NCBI GenBank assembly: GCA_934454145.1
Contig: CAKSFT010000010.1
Coordinates: 1 to 64,000, forward strand
Length of the DNA: 64,000 nt
From: an uncultured Clostridia bacterium
GTDB lineage: Bacteria > Bacillota > Clostridia > UBA1381
Direction of reading: 5' to 3'
The notes under the pieces are model-generated. The model was not told the DNA's origin. It did no database searches and worked only from the letters and a program-made list of their open reading frames with translations. Below, piece after piece: positions 17,615 through 27,637 of the stretch; within the stretch, counting starts at the first letter, position 1; each line of letters starts with the position of its first letter. A program made the position numbers and the translations under genes.

Positions 17615-18643
17615 TCAACCATTCTGTCTTTTTCGGGCACTTTCCAGGGATTCCAGCACATATTGCTCCAGTGCTGTCCATTCGTCGATTTCCCCCTCTT
17701 TTATGCTCAGGTCAATCTCTGCCACTCTCATTATCCTCCCCACGAGGTAATCTTCGCCGAATTTTCTGCCGTTTTCCATATATTTTCTCACCAAAAACGG
17801 CTTTATCCCGGTTTTCTCTGCAATGTCCCCATATGACGCGCCTTCTGCGGACATCAGCCTTGTACGCAGACATTTGTCAAAAGTCCCCGAAAGAAGATAT
17901 AATATCTTAAATGCAGATTCCTTCACTGTCTTAAAATCCTCTGTCAAAGCCACCGCCTTGTCCGCGTCCCCTGCCATGATGGCGTCTGTCAAATCAAACA
18001 CGCGCACAGACAGGGACTTTGCAACGATGCGCTCAATGTCGGAAACGGTTATCTCGCTGTCACAAAAGCTTATCAGTTTGTTGAGTTCATTTTTGACATA
18101 AGAAAGCCCCTCGTCACATATCCCCACCATGTACGCCGCACTGTTGCGCGATATTGTCTTTTTGTTTCTCCTTGCCTCGCGCTCCACCCATGCCACCATG
18201 TCGGTTTCGCTCAAATATTCAAACTCTGCCGCAAGCCCTTCCTTTGCCGCGGTTTTATAGAGCACACTGCGCTTGTCTACGCCTGTTTCGTCAAAAACAA
18301 GTGTCACATAGTCCGGGATATTTTTGAGCCTTTTGCTCCAAAATTCTTTTACATCTTCGCGTGCTTTTTGGAATATTCCGCTGTTTTTTATGATAATCAA
18401 TTTTCTTTCGGTCATCATCGGGAAGCTTTCCAGCGCATCGTTGACAAAGTCCGGCTCCAAATCCTTTTCGTCAATCGTTATATGGTTAAAGTCCGCAAAC
18501 CCGGCATCGTCGATTATCTCCTTCATTTTTTCCACATACACTTGTTTTACATATTCTTCTTCACCAAAAAAGAGATATAATCTGCCTATATTATTTTCCT
18601 TTATTTGTTTTTTCAGTTCTGTAAATCCGTTGTCTTTTGCCAT
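17615..18643 (-). CDS. holA: DNA polymerase III delta subunit
   Basis: 342 residues from the ATG at 18643 (GAGGGG upstream; the longer frame overlaps comEC). RLYLFFGEEEYVKQVYVEKM at the start is the typical HolA opening, followed by the clamp-loader AAA+-like fold and C-terminal collar region. It opens the beta clamp as part of the clamp loader. The comEC-holA order is usual in Bacillota; here the gap is 2 nt. Confidence 0.88.
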   Translation of the reverse strand: MAKDNGFTELKKQIKENNIGRLYLFFGEEEYVKQVYVEKMKEIIDDAGFADFNHITIDEKDLEPDFVNDALESFPMMTERKLIIIKNSGIFQKAREDVKEFWSKRLKNIPDYVTLVFDETGVDKRSVLYKTAAKEGLAAEFEYLSETDMVAWVEREARRNKKTISRNSAAYMVGICDEGLSYVKNELNKLISFCDSEITVSDIERIVAKSLSVRVFDLTDAIMAGDADKAVALTEDFKTVKESAFKILYLLSGTFDKCLRTRLMSAEGASYGDIAEKTGIKPFLVRKYMENGRKFGEDYLVGRIMRVAEIDLSIKEGEIDEWTALEQYVLESLESARKRQNG

Positions 18644-18645
18644 AG

Positions 18646-20973
18646 TCAAGCCCCTCTCTTTCCGATGCCTCTGCATACTTTGTACATTCCGCTCTTCTTT
18701 GCCCTGACGGTGATATCACCGTTTACATCGGTGCGGATTATTTTTGTCCCGCTTCTCTGATAATTATACACCGCTTTATCGCTCGGGAATCCGTAAACAT
18801 TGTTTTCACCAAGCGAAACAACTGCATAGTCGGCGCCCACAGTCTGTGCAAATTCTGCACAGCTTGACTTTGCGGAACCATGATGAGCCATCTTGACAAC
18901 ATTGCATCTGCCTGCATCGGGGGCGATTTTCTTTTCCGTTTCTTCTCCTATGTCGCCCGTAAACAGACATTTGAATCCAAAGTATTCCAACCTCACGACA
19001 ACCGACGCTTCATTTTCGTCGCCTGACGAAAGCTGTTCCTCATCGGGGGAAAGAACATGTATTTCCAAGCCCGATTTCAGCTTTATAACATCTCCCCTTT
19101 TGACATATGTCAGCAAAATCCCTTTTTGCGCCGCGATTTGTTCTATCTGCTGTCTGTATTTGTTGTCTTTTCCATAATCGGGCAAAAGCACCTCACGCAC
19201 ATTGAGGTTTTGCATTGCCGCAATGATGCCCGGGCAATGGTCGCTGTGATAATGTGACACAATCGCTTTGTCAATATCAAAATATCCGTTGTCGGCAAGA
19301 TATGGATAAAACACCTTTTTGCCGGCGTCATAATCCGAAAATTCTTCTCTTCCGCCGCCGTCAATCAGCACGGTTTCGCCGCCGCGCACGCTTGCCACTG
19401 CGCCGTCCCCCTGTCCAACATTGACGAATGTTATGTACAAATCCCCCAACGCGGAAAAATAAGAAATCGCCGCACTGCACAAAAGCCCCATAGAGATGAC
19501 AGCCGCCGCGGCGGTTTTGGTTTTTTTCAAATCGCCCATGCGGATTTGATACAAAACAAAAAGTCCGCAATAAAAAGCAATCATAACAGATGTCTGCACC
19601 GGTTTTATCATAATGTGTGAAAACGGCAGTTTTTCAATCAGATGCGGCAGCTGCAAAAAGTACCACGAAAACGCCGAAATCATTCCTTTTGTGAAAAACA
19701 TGGAACCAAACAGTGCCTCAAGAATAAGACCGGCAGGCACCGTCACAAGCAACCCAAACACAACCACAAGATAAAGTGGAGTCAAGAGATTTGCATAAAG
19801 CGACAATCCGCCGAAATAATATGACGCAAGCGGCAAAAGCCCGACAGTTGTTATTATGTAAAAAACAACAAAGCGCCTGAGACTCCCAAAAGGTATGAAT
19901 GATAAGAAGGAGTCAAGCATATCGCGGAAATAATAAAGCAAAAGCCCCGTCGCGGCAGACATGACAATCCCCACGTCAAAGCAATACAGCGGATTGAGCA
20001 GACAAATCACCAAAAGGGCGGTTGAGATAATGTCGGGATAATGAGAAAATCCCCATTTTTTCACCGCAAAAAGCGCCGCCCCCATCACAAGCACATTCTT
20101 CACAAAAACGGGTGAATAGCTGTTGAACGCCGCATATATAACCAGCAGAAAAACCAGTATATAATCTCTGTACGCCTTTTTCAAGCCCGAAAACAGTATG
20201 CTTACAAGTGCTGATATAAGATATATGTGAAAATATGAAGGATAGAAAAATTTCATTATACCGGTATTGAGAAGCGTGGTTTCAAAATCCTCGGAAAAAT
20301 AACTCTTACTGCCAAGGATAACTGCCTTCAAAACCGCACCCGTATCCCCCTCAAAATTTCTGTCAATTGCATCTGCCGCCTTGCTTCTGCACAGGTTGAA
20401 CCAATATCCCAAAGAATATCCCATTACGGTTTTGTCCTCCCGAAAAACCTCCGCGGCATTCATCTTATAAAATATTCCGCGGCTTTTATAATATCTTTTG
20501 ACATCAAAATCCGAGCTGTTTTTCTTCTCCGAAAATTCCTTCAAAAACCCTCTCACTTCCACATTGTCGCCATATCGCAAAAGCTCTCTTGTGTTGACCC
20601 GTATGACCTGTCCGGGTTTATACTTTTTCTCCAGATATTCCACATCTGTGGTTTTTATGTTGTACGAAAAGACATCTCCGTTTTCAACGGGCAAATCGCA
20701 CACATAGCCCCTCACCGACACATACTTTTCCTCCAGAGGATAAAAACTGTTGTTTTTGGGGTTTTGCGCCGCACTGCACCCCAATATGCCCATGCACAAA
20801 AACAAAACCGCGACAAGAATATATTTCCTCCGGCGGCGGTACAAAAGGAGCAGTATGCATGCAAAAAAGACAGCAACGGCCGCAATCTCGCCCGCATTGC
20901 CGACACCGAAAAAATCGCATATGTACACCCCTGAAACATAGCATATTGCACTGATATTCAAAAGTGACAGCAC
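18646..20973 (-). CDS. comEC: ComEC/Rec2 DNA uptake channel
   Basis: 775 residues with all three parts: N-terminal helices and a DUF4131-like extracellular domain (residues ~25-190), the polytopic Competence domain (~210-500), and a C-terminal metallo-beta-lactamase domain with HYHSDHCPGII near 600 and FTGDIG near 675. It carries single-stranded DNA across the membrane in transformation. The start is GTG, preceded by AAAGGGG; no nearby ATG fits better. Other com genes are not in the window. Confidence 0.92.
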   Translation of the reverse strand: MLSLLNISAICYVSGVYICDFFGVGNAGEIAAVAVFFACILLLLYRRRRKYILVAVLFLCMGILGCSAAQNPKNNSFYPLEEKYVSVRGYVCDLPVENGDVFSYNIKTTDVEYLEKKYKPGQVIRVNTRELLRYGDNVEVRGFLKEFSEKKNSSDFDVKRYYKSRGIFYKMNAAEVFREDKTVMGYSLGYWFNLCRSKAADAIDRNFEGDTGAVLKAVILGSKSYFSEDFETTLLNTGIMKFFYPSYFHIYLISALVSILFSGLKKAYRDYILVFLLVIYAAFNSYSPVFVKNVLVMGAALFAVKKWGFSHYPDIISTALLVICLLNPLYCFDVGIVMSAATGLLLYYFRDMLDSFLSFIPFGSLRRFVVFYIITTVGLLPLASYYFGGLSLYANLLTPLYLVVVFGLLVTVPAGLILEALFGSMFFTKGMISAFSWYFLQLPHLIEKLPFSHIMIKPVQTSVMIAFYCGLFVLYQIRMGDLKKTKTAAAAVISMGLLCSAAISYFSALGDLYITFVNVGQGDGAVASVRGGETVLIDGGGREEFSDYDAGKKVFYPYLADNGYFDIDKAIVSHYHSDHCPGIIAAMQNLNVREVLLPDYGKDNKYRQQIEQIAAQKGILLTYVKRGDVIKLKSGLEIHVLSPDEEQLSSGDENEASVVVRLEYFGFKCLFTGDIGEETEKKIAPDAGRCNVVKMAHHGSAKSSCAEFAQTVGADYAVVSLGENNVYGFPSDKAVYNYQRSGTKIIRTDVNGDITVRAKKSGMYKVCRGIGKRGA

Positions 20974-21005
20974 TGTCCCCGCGCCCCTTTCTCAAAAGTC
21001 TAAAG

Positions 21006-21749
21006 TTATCCCCCGACGATTGCCGTGATATTGCCGTGCAGTGCAAGCCTCAGCACTCCGCACAAAACCAGGTGCAGAGGATAATACCAATAAAAAAACC
21101 ATTTCATGCATTTCGCCTTCCCTCTTTTGCCGTTATAGTTATACAAAAGCGGAATTGCCAGAATCACATACATCTGCACCAAACCATACCCCACATCTAT
21201 AAACACGCAATACACCGCGGCATACACCGCAGTCCACAGCAGCATAAAAATCATCTGCTTTTTAAAATTCCCCCTGTTGACCCCAAAATAAACAATCATC
21301 ATAACGGCAATACTGCTCCAGTCCGCAGGGAATGCTAGCACTGCCGCCGCGATGACCGCCGCCGTTCTCTGCCACGGCTTCAGGCTCTTGCTTTCTGCCG
21401 CCGCCAATGCCAAAAGCCCCAAAAACAACGCCCATATGATGCTTGTTCTGTTAAAAACAGAACCCTCTGCCGGGCTCAATGGTATGCCGAAAGCAAAATT
21501 ATACGCAAAATGCGAAATCACCGCAAAAACGAAAAGCCTTGTCAGATATTTTTTTAAATCATGCGTATAATGATATCCCTCTGCGACAAAAAAGCACATA
21601 ATCGGCGCTGTTATCCGCCCGATGCAATGTAGCATCAGCAGCCCGATGCCGTTGTCATATCCCGGGAACACAACCCACAGCACATGGTCCAAAGTCATTG
21701 CCAGAATTGCCGCAAGTTTCAACATGTTCGAATTCAGTTTCTTTTCCAC
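21006..21749 (-). CDS. TraX-family membrane protein
   Basis: 247 residues, 7 or more hydrophobic segments. The N-terminus (KLAAILAMTLDHV then GRITAPIMCFFVAEGYHYT) carries the D-H and R-x-x-P-x-F-x-F-x-x-x-G-x-x-x-T pattern of TraX/acyltransferase-3-like proteins. TraX acetylates F pilin in plasmids; chromosomal clostridial members probably acetylate other envelope molecules. GTG start with GGGGTG 5 nt upstream. Confidence 0.85.
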   Translation of the reverse strand: MEKKLNSNMLKLAAILAMTLDHVLWVVFPGYDNGIGLLMLHCIGRITAPIMCFFVAEGYHYTHDLKKYLTRLFVFAVISHFAYNFAFGIPLSPAEGSVFNRTSIIWALFLGLLALAAAESKSLKPWQRTAAVIAAAVLAFPADWSSIAVMMIVYFGVNRGNFKKQMIFMLLWTAVYAAVYCVFIDVGYGLVQMYVILAIPLLYNYNGKRGKAKCMKWFFYWYYPLHLVLCGVLRLALHGNITAIVGG

Positions 21750-21770
21750 ATTTTCACCCCGTAAATCTTG

Positions 21771-22535
21771 TTATTTTTGTTTCTGCCTGTATTCACCCGG
21801 TGTCATATTCAGGCTCTTTCTGAAAACATAATTCATATAACTCTGACTGCGGAATCCACATTCGAGTGCAATGTCAACAAGTGAAAGTGACGTAGTCTGC
21901 AAAAGCCTGCACGCCTTTTCCAGGCGCACGGACAAAAGATAGCTGTGCGGAGAAATACCGATAATCCTCTCAAACTCCACCCTCAGAAAATTCGGGCTCA
22001 AAAATGCCTCTTTTGCAATGTCCGAAAGGCGGATTTGGGCAGAATAGTTTTTGTCAATATATTCCCTTGCCGCCACGACATTTGCGTGATATTTTTCGGT
22101 GTCCCCGTTTTTGGAGTTTCCTCCTTTTCCGGCAAATACCTGCGAAAGAATACCGAAAACCGCCGATGCACCGACCAGAAAATCCGAGCAGTCGCCGTAA
22201 AGCTTTGCCATTGTGGCGCGTATGCTTTCCGCAGTGTCCGCATCTGTGTCCACAAAGTCAGAAAACGAGTTCAAAATTTTGCACGTTTCATAATCGGAGC
22301 ACAAAAAATGTATCGCCTCGCACTCAAATGTCCCGTGTGAAAAACGAACCTGCCCCGGCTTTGCACACACAAAACGGTTTTTCTTGTGCGGCAAAGCAAC
22401 ACCGTTGATGTGCGTCGTCCCGGTGCCGCCGTTGTAAAGCTCCAGTTCATAACATTTCACGCGCCTGTGCGGAGTAACTTCACAATCAAAATGTTCTCCT
22501 GAATTATAACTCTCGGCAGAAATTATCTGAATCAT
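21771..22535 (-). CDS. AraC-family transcription regulator
   Basis: 254 residues from ATG 22535, with AGGGTG upstream. N-terminal cupin-type domain (RRVKCYELELYNGGTG), C-terminal helix-turn-helix pair with GFRSQSYMNYVFRKSLNMT. It is divergent from the dehydratase-oxidoreductase-hydrolase operon starting at 22922 and probably controls it in response to a sugar. The shared intergenic region of 386 nt contains long repeat copy 2, so the native operator must lie in 22536-22680 or the repeat has moved it away. Confidence 0.85.
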   Translation of the reverse strand: MIQIISAESYNSGEHFDCEVTPHRRVKCYELELYNGGTGTTHINGVALPHKKNRFVCAKPGQVRFSHGTFECEAIHFLCSDYETCKILNSFSDFVDTDADTAESIRATMAKLYGDCSDFLVGASAVFGILSQVFAGKGGNSKNGDTEKYHANVVAAREYIDKNYSAQIRLSDIAKEAFLSPNFLRVEFERIIGISPHSYLLSVRLEKACRLLQTTSLSLVDIALECGFRSQSYMNYVFRKSLNMTPGEYRQKQK

Positions 22536-22680
22536 ATCTTTCACCCTGAATTAAATTTCTAAAAAAATAAATTATATATTTAAAGATTTCTTCAAACAGT
22601 TGCTATATAATTATTATACAATTAATTTCTGAAAAGTCAACGAAAAACGGCAAAAAACATCGCCTGTTTCGGATAATATA

Positions 22681-22891
22681 GGTAATTGTAAAATGCAAAT
22701 TTTTCAATTACCCTCTGCATCTTTTGGGGGTATCGGGGGTGACAACCCCTGATTGACAATCAAAAATGACGACACGTGCGTCATTTTGGGCAGAAATAAA
22801 AAGTTTCTTCCTTCGGAGAGTACAAATTGAACGGAACTTTTTATTTCTACTTTAGCATTTTAATTGTAAAACATCAGTTTTGCAATTACCT
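22681..22891 (+). repeat. Long modular repeat, copy 2
   Basis: About 211 nt, flanked by short stem-loops at 22681-22712 and 22861-22891, with the same hairpin order as copy 1 and the same orientation relative to the gene ahead. The sequence in the loop of the GAAATAAAAAGTT hairpin is quite different from copies 1 and 3 while the stem is kept. Its end is 30 nt before the dehydratase start. Confidence 0.85.
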
Positions 22892-22921
22892 GTTTCGGAT
22901 AATATGCAAGGAGGACAAAAA

Positions 22922-24082
22922 ATGAAAGTAACCGATATCAAAACCTTTACTGTTGACTGTTTCCGCACAAACTGGGTCTTTGTCAAGGTATACACCGACG
23001 AGGGCATAAGCGGCGCCGGGGAAGCAACACTGGAATACAAGGAAAAAGCCCTTTTGGGGGCGGTTGAACACATAAAAGAATATCTTGTCGGGCAAAACCC
23101 TTTGGATATCGAAAAACACTGGCACAGCATTTACCGCGATGCATACTGGCGCGGCGGCGCAGTGCTGATGTCCGCCCTTTCGGCGGTGGAAATGGCGCTT
23201 TGGGACATTCTCGGCAAATCCCTGGGCGTGCCGGTCTGCCGTCTGCTGGGCGGAAGAGTCAACGAAAAGGTACGGATTTATGTAAATGGCTGGTTTGCGG
23301 GTGCAAAAACGCCCAAAGAATTCGGCGAAAAGGCAAAAACAGCGGTATCACGCGGCATAACTGCCATGAAGTGGGACCCCTTCGGCAAAAATTATCTTGA
23401 AATTTCAAACAAAGATTTGACCACAGCGCTTGAATGTATAAGCGAAGTACGTTCTGCCGTCGGTGATGAAATTGACCTTCTTATCGAGGGGCACGGGCGG
23501 TTCAACATTCCCACAGGCATAAAAATCGCAAAAGAACTGGAGCAGTTTAAGCCCATGTTCTTTGAAGAACCCGTCCCTCCCGACAACCTTGATGCTCTCA
23601 AGGCCGTGCGTGACAAATCCCCCGTCCCGATTTCCGCCGGCGAGCGGCTCTACACCCGTTGGGATTATAAAAAGATGTTTGACCTGATGGCGGCAGACTA
23701 TATACAACCCGACATTTCGCATGCCGGCGGCATTATGGAACTGAAAAAGATTGCCGCTGAGGCAGAATGCCGCTATATCCCCTTTGCACCGCACAACCCC
23801 AGCGGTCCTGTCGCAAACGCCGCCACACTTCAGCTTGCGGCGACATGCCCCAATTTCAGCATTTTAGAAATAATGTGCAGCGATGTAGAGTGGCGCAAGG
23901 ACATAACAACAGAAGAACTGGAATATGAAAACGGATACATAAAAATCCCCGAAAAGCCGGGGCTTGGCATTGAGATAAACGAGGACGAGTGTGCAAAACA
24001 CCCATACAAGCCGCACACATTGCGCCATTATACCGGTGCGCTCACCGACATACGCCCGGCAAAAACAGAATTTTATTTTTAA
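22922..24082 (+). CDS. Enolase-superfamily dehydratase, galactonate dehydratase-like
   Basis: 386 residues from ATG 22922 (AAGGAGG upstream). The C-terminal barrel has acid ligands in IEGHGRFN, FEEPVPPD and SAGERLYTRWDYK, then QPDISHAGGI and FAPHNPSGP, the order seen in D-galactonate dehydratases and relatives of the mandelate racemase group. It should remove water from a six-carbon sugar acid to give a 2-keto-3-deoxy acid. The true substrate stereochemistry cannot be read off. It is the first gene of an operon with an SDR and a glycosidase. Confidence 0.88.
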   Translation: MKVTDIKTFTVDCFRTNWVFVKVYTDEGISGAGEATLEYKEKALLGAVEHIKEYLVGQNPLDIEKHWHSIYRDAYWRGGAVLMSALSAVEMALWDILGKSLGVPVCRLLGGRVNEKVRIYVNGWFAGAKTPKEFGEKAKTAVSRGITAMKWDPFGKNYLEISNKDLTTALECISEVRSAVGDEIDLLIEGHGRFNIPTGIKIAKELEQFKPMFFEEPVPPDNLDALKAVRDKSPVPISAGERLYTRWDYKKMFDLMAADYIQPDISHAGGIMELKKIAAEAECRYIPFAPHNPSGPVANAATLQLAATCPNFSILEIMCSDVEWRKDITTEELEYENGYIKIPEKPGLGIEINEDECAKHPYKPHTLRHYTGALTDIRPAKTEFYF

Positions 24083-24095
24083 GGAGTGCATGAAA

Positions 24096-24902
24096 ATGAA
24101 TAAAGCAGTATTTGTAACCGGAGGAACAGTCGGCAGCGGCTATGCCATTGCCGAACGTTTTGCAAAGAACGGATATAGTGTCATAATCACCAGCAGAAGT
24201 GCGGAGCGCGCAGAAAACGCCGCAAAATCAATTGAAGAAAAATATGAGGTAAAAGCATACGGATATGCGCTTGATATCGGCAGTGAAGAAAAAGTAAAAG
24301 ACATTTTTTGTGACATAGACAAAAACGGTTTGTTTGTCGAAACGGTGTGTCTGAACTCCGCCGACATGGGCTTTGGCAGTGACCCGGCAAAGGGCATGCC
24401 GACCCTGGAATGTTCCATAGAGGACTTTAGGAGGGTATTTGAAACAAATCTGGTCTGGAATTTTATGATTATCCGCTGTGCGGCACTGAGAATGAAAGAG
24501 CACGGCAGGGGCGCAATTGTTTTTATCAGCTCCAACACCGCATACCGCGCCATTCCAAACAGGGTTGCATACAGTTCTTCAAAAGGCGGAATCAACGCCA
24601 TGTCAAGGGCGCTTGCGATTGACTTGGGGCAGTATGGGATACGCTGCAATGTCGTGCTGCCCGGCACAATCAAGACACAACGCTGGGTAGAAATGGGCGA
24701 TTCGCGCATTGTGGATGGATCCCTCACCCCCATCGGCGACATATCCGACTTTGAGGACATTGCCAACGCCGCATGGTATCTGGGCAGTGACGAATCGAAA
24801 AACGTCACCGGCACCGAAATCACCGTGGACGGCGGCATGAGCTGCCAGCTGTATCCCCAAATCCTGAACACATTGAAAAAAGAGAGAGGACAGGCAAAAT
24901 GA
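24096..24902 (+). CDS. Short-chain dehydrogenase/reductase
   Basis: 268 residues from the second ATG at 24096, 9 nt after AAGGAG; the ATG at 24090 is too close to that site. NAD(P) motif TGGTVGSGYAIA, N-S-A-D in place of the usual NNAG, Ser in FISSNTAYR, catalytic Y-x-x-x-K in VAYSSSKGG, and the C-terminal GTEITVDGGM. It probably oxidises or reduces the sugar or sugar acid used by the preceding dehydratase. It overlaps the hydrolase gene by ATGA. Confidence 0.9.
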   Translation: MNKAVFVTGGTVGSGYAIAERFAKNGYSVIITSRSAERAENAAKSIEEKYEVKAYGYALDIGSEEKVKDIFCDIDKNGLFVETVCLNSADMGFGSDPAKGMPTLECSIEDFRRVFETNLVWNFMIIRCAALRMKEHGRGAIVFISSNTAYRAIPNRVAYSSSKGGINAMSRALAIDLGQYGIRCNVVLPGTIKTQRWVEMGDSRIVDGSLTPIGDISDFEDIANAAWYLGSDESKNVTGTEITVDGGMSCQLYPQILNTLKKERGQAK

Positions 24903-26866
24903 TTGCAAAAATATCACAGCTTAACGGGAACAAAATAATAGAAATTGACGGGAAACCGTATGTACCCGTTGCATACCGTTCCTTCCGCCCCATTCCGTCA
25001 AACATAAGCCAGTTCTACCGCAGCGGTGTGCGCCTTTTTCAGATACAGGTTTCGGGGAAAATCAATGCCATGGGCGTCAATTATTCAAACTACGGCGGAG
25101 TGTGGAAAGGCGAAAACGAATATGACTTTGCCCCTTTTGATAAGCAGATGGCAATGATGAAAAAGTTTGCGCCGGAGGGTAAAATCATGGTGATGATTCT
25201 TTTGGACACGCCTGATTTTTGGCTTGAGAGCCACCCAAACCAAATTGACAGCTACAAGCGCGTGGGCGAAGCGGTTTTTTATGATGACTGGATTGAATGT
25301 GCAGACAAATACATTAAAAATTTCATCAAATATGCAGAAGAAAAATACGGTGATGATATCTTTGCTTATTCTTATGCCGCAGGTCTTGCAACCGAATGGT
25401 TTGATGAAATCGAATATTATACCCCCTCCAAAAAAAAGAAGAAAGCCTTCTTTGAGTATTCAAACGGCATGAGCGCCCCCGAAAAAGACGAGCTTTTCGA
25501 CACAGAGGGGATATGTATGCGCGAGCCGGACTCTGCCGCGGCAAAATACCGTGATTTTTGCTCTTCTCTTACGCCGGGGCTTATAAAACATTTTGCGGCA
25601 ACTTTCCGCAAATATATCGGGCATGACAAAATTATCGGTATATTTTACGGATACACCGACAGCCCCGACCCGGGCTTTCAGATACAGGCGGCAACAAGCG
25701 GATATGAGGCTGTGTGGAAAGACCCTGACATTGATATGCTTTTCTCGCCTGCCGCGTATTCAAAGGGCGACAGCATTTGCCGTGAACTCACAGGGGCAAG
25801 CTCTTATCAATATCTGGTCGATTCAATTGAGCTTAACAACAAGCTTTATCTCCATGAGATTGACCACAGGACGCATCTTGCGGAATTTCCGCTGGAAAAC
25901 GGTGCAATCCTTGATTCTTACCCCGATTTATTCACAACAAGAGAGATTTTGCGGCGCGAATTTGCGGCGGCTTTCTGCAAAGGCGGCTCCCTTTGGTGGT
26001 TTGACTTTTTCGGCAGTTATTATGCATGCCCGGAGCTTGAAGATGAAATTTCTCTGCAATGCCGCATTGCAAAACGGCTTTTGGGGGCAACACACAAAAG
26101 TGTTTCCGAAATTGCGGTCTTTGCCGATGCCCCGGGGTTTAATTTGCTTAAGGAAAAATTGAACCTGACCGTTGACTATGTCCGAAGCAACCGCGACGCA
26201 TTGCACAAATGCGGTGCCCCGTTTGACTATTTCAATCTTTCTGACCTTACGCGGATTGATACAAAAAAATACAAGCTGTTTATATTTTTATTTGCTCCGC
26301 GCATAAGCCCTGAAACAAGAAAAGCAATCGCGTCGCTTGGCGACAAAATGAAAGTGTTTATCCACCTCCCCGACATTGCATCATCAGGGAAACTGGAACC
26401 GAAATGCGTGTGTAATCTGATAAATATGAATTTGGAAACGGAAAATGAAGAAGAAAAAGCTTTTTATAAGGGCGTCGAATTTGGGTTCCACACCCACGCC
26501 GAGCCGATATTTAAAATCACTGATGAGAATGCCGTGCCTCTTGCACTGTACAAAAACGGCGATGTCTGCTGTGCACAAAAGGACACTGTCATTTATTCCG
26601 GAGTGGGGTGTATTTCCCCGGCGCTGTGGCATGACATTGCGCGCCGTGCCGGTGTCCATTGTTATACAGAAAAGGAAATCCCTGTTTATGCAGACTCGCG
26701 TTTTGTCGCATGTCAGTTCCCCGATGCCGGGACAGACACGCTTATGCTTGATTCGGACGGGGATTTTACAGAGGTATTTTCCGGCAAGGTATACCGCTCA
26801 CACAACAAAGTTCTTGAATTTGAACACTATGCTCATCAGATGATGATGTTTGTAAAAAACAATTGA
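24899..26866 (+). CDS. GH42-like glycoside hydrolase (family uncertain)
   Basis: 655 residues, no signal peptide. A TIM-barrel-like first half (GVRLFQIQVSG, KIMVMILLDTPDFW) offers a likely acid/base Glu in AAGLATEWFDE near residue 168 and a nucleophile candidate Glu in LYLHEIDHRTH near 320, with WWFDFFG after it; the second half looks like a trimerisation-type domain and a small beta domain (FIFLFAPRIS, VIYSG). That layout matches beta-galactosidase-like GH42 relatives, but the motifs are not those of classical GH42. Coupled by 4-nt overlap to the SDR, it would release the sugar that the upstream enzymes then process. Confidence 0.7.
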   Translation: MIAKISQLNGNKIIEIDGKPYVPVAYRSFRPIPSNISQFYRSGVRLFQIQVSGKINAMGVNYSNYGGVWKGENEYDFAPFDKQMAMMKKFAPEGKIMVMILLDTPDFWLESHPNQIDSYKRVGEAVFYDDWIECADKYIKNFIKYAEEKYGDDIFAYSYAAGLATEWFDEIEYYTPSKKKKKAFFEYSNGMSAPEKDELFDTEGICMREPDSAAAKYRDFCSSLTPGLIKHFAATFRKYIGHDKIIGIFYGYTDSPDPGFQIQAATSGYEAVWKDPDIDMLFSPAAYSKGDSICRELTGASSYQYLVDSIELNNKLYLHEIDHRTHLAEFPLENGAILDSYPDLFTTREILRREFAAAFCKGGSLWWFDFFGSYYACPELEDEISLQCRIAKRLLGATHKSVSEIAVFADAPGFNLLKEKLNLTVDYVRSNRDALHKCGAPFDYFNLSDLTRIDTKKYKLFIFLFAPRISPETRKAIASLGDKMKVFIHLPDIASSGKLEPKCVCNLINMNLETENEEEKAFYKGVEFGFHTHAEPIFKITDENAVPLALYKNGDVCCAQKDTVIYSGVGCISPALWHDIARRAGVHCYTEKEIPVYADSRFVACQFPDAGTDTLMLDSDGDFTEVFSGKVYRSHNKVLEFEHYAHQMMMFVKNN

Positions 26867-26891
26867 GGAACAACGCTATACCCAAAAAAGC

Positions 26892-26935
26892 AAAAGGCTG
26901 TTTAAAAAGTCAACTGACTTTTTAAACAGCCTTTT
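26892..26935. terminator. Palindromic terminator repeat, copy 3
   Basis: Arm AAAAGGCTGTTTAAAAAGTC, followed by seven T, 25 nt after the hydrolase stop. Stem pair is TT/AA where copies 1 and 2 have TA/TA and CA/TG. Confidence 0.8.
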
Positions 26936-26962
26936 TTTGCAGTCCGCACACAAATTACAATT

Positions 26963-27631
26963 TTAATTTTCCGACACAAACATCATTCCGAAGCTGACAA
27001 AAAGCAACATGCAGCACAGCCAGATTGCTTTGTCACCGACAATCTTGGTGATGACAGTGCCTATCCCTGCCCCCACGGCAAACACGGCAATCACACCAAA
27101 ATATGTGAATGCTTTTTTCAAAATTGCTTTGTCATGTACATGAAAATATGCGCAAAGCGCTTCAACGCCGCTGCGCATGTTCCCTATACACATCGTGCTT
27201 GCATATGCATGCCCGCGCACTTTGTGAAATGTCTGCACCTGCATCGCACAGACAAATGAAACAAGTGCATTTGCAACGCCATTAATCTTTTGCGGCACAA
27301 AGCCTACACTGAACAACAAAACAATTTCTATAATCAAAATAATCTGCCGCCAATGGATTTTCTCGCACGGCTTGAACCGGACATGAATAAGCTCCGCCGC
27401 GGCAGTGCCGGCAAAAAAGGATATAATAGGTATAATATACTTCAAAACAACATTCCATTCACCGGCAAAAAATGCAGAACTCATCAAAACGATATTGCCC
27501 GTCTGTGCATTTGCAAAGACTTCGCCGCGGCAACAGTATGTATAAGCGTCTTGAAATCCACCCGACAAAATTATAAACAATGCGGTGCGAAAAGCATCTG
27601 ACATTTGTCCGTCTATCTTCTTATATGTCAT
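26963..27631 (-). CDS. DUF1275 (YoaK-type) membrane protein
   Basis: 222 residues with six likely membrane segments, FIILSGGFQDAYTYCCRG near the start and FANAQTGNIVLM, the family's characteristic T-G-N motif. Function unknown; a transporter is a frequent guess. It follows a small membrane protein gene by 6 nt in the same direction and faces the terminator repeat. Confidence 0.85.
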   Translation of the reverse strand: MTYKKIDGQMSDAFRTALFIILSGGFQDAYTYCCRGEVFANAQTGNIVLMSSAFFAGEWNVVLKYIIPIISFFAGTAAAELIHVRFKPCEKIHWRQIILIIEIVLLFSVGFVPQKINGVANALVSFVCAMQVQTFHKVRGHAYASTMCIGNMRSGVEALCAYFHVHDKAILKKAFTYFGVIAVFAVGAGIGTVITKIVGDKAIWLCCMLLFVSFGMMFVSEN

Positions 27632-27637
27632 ATTAAA

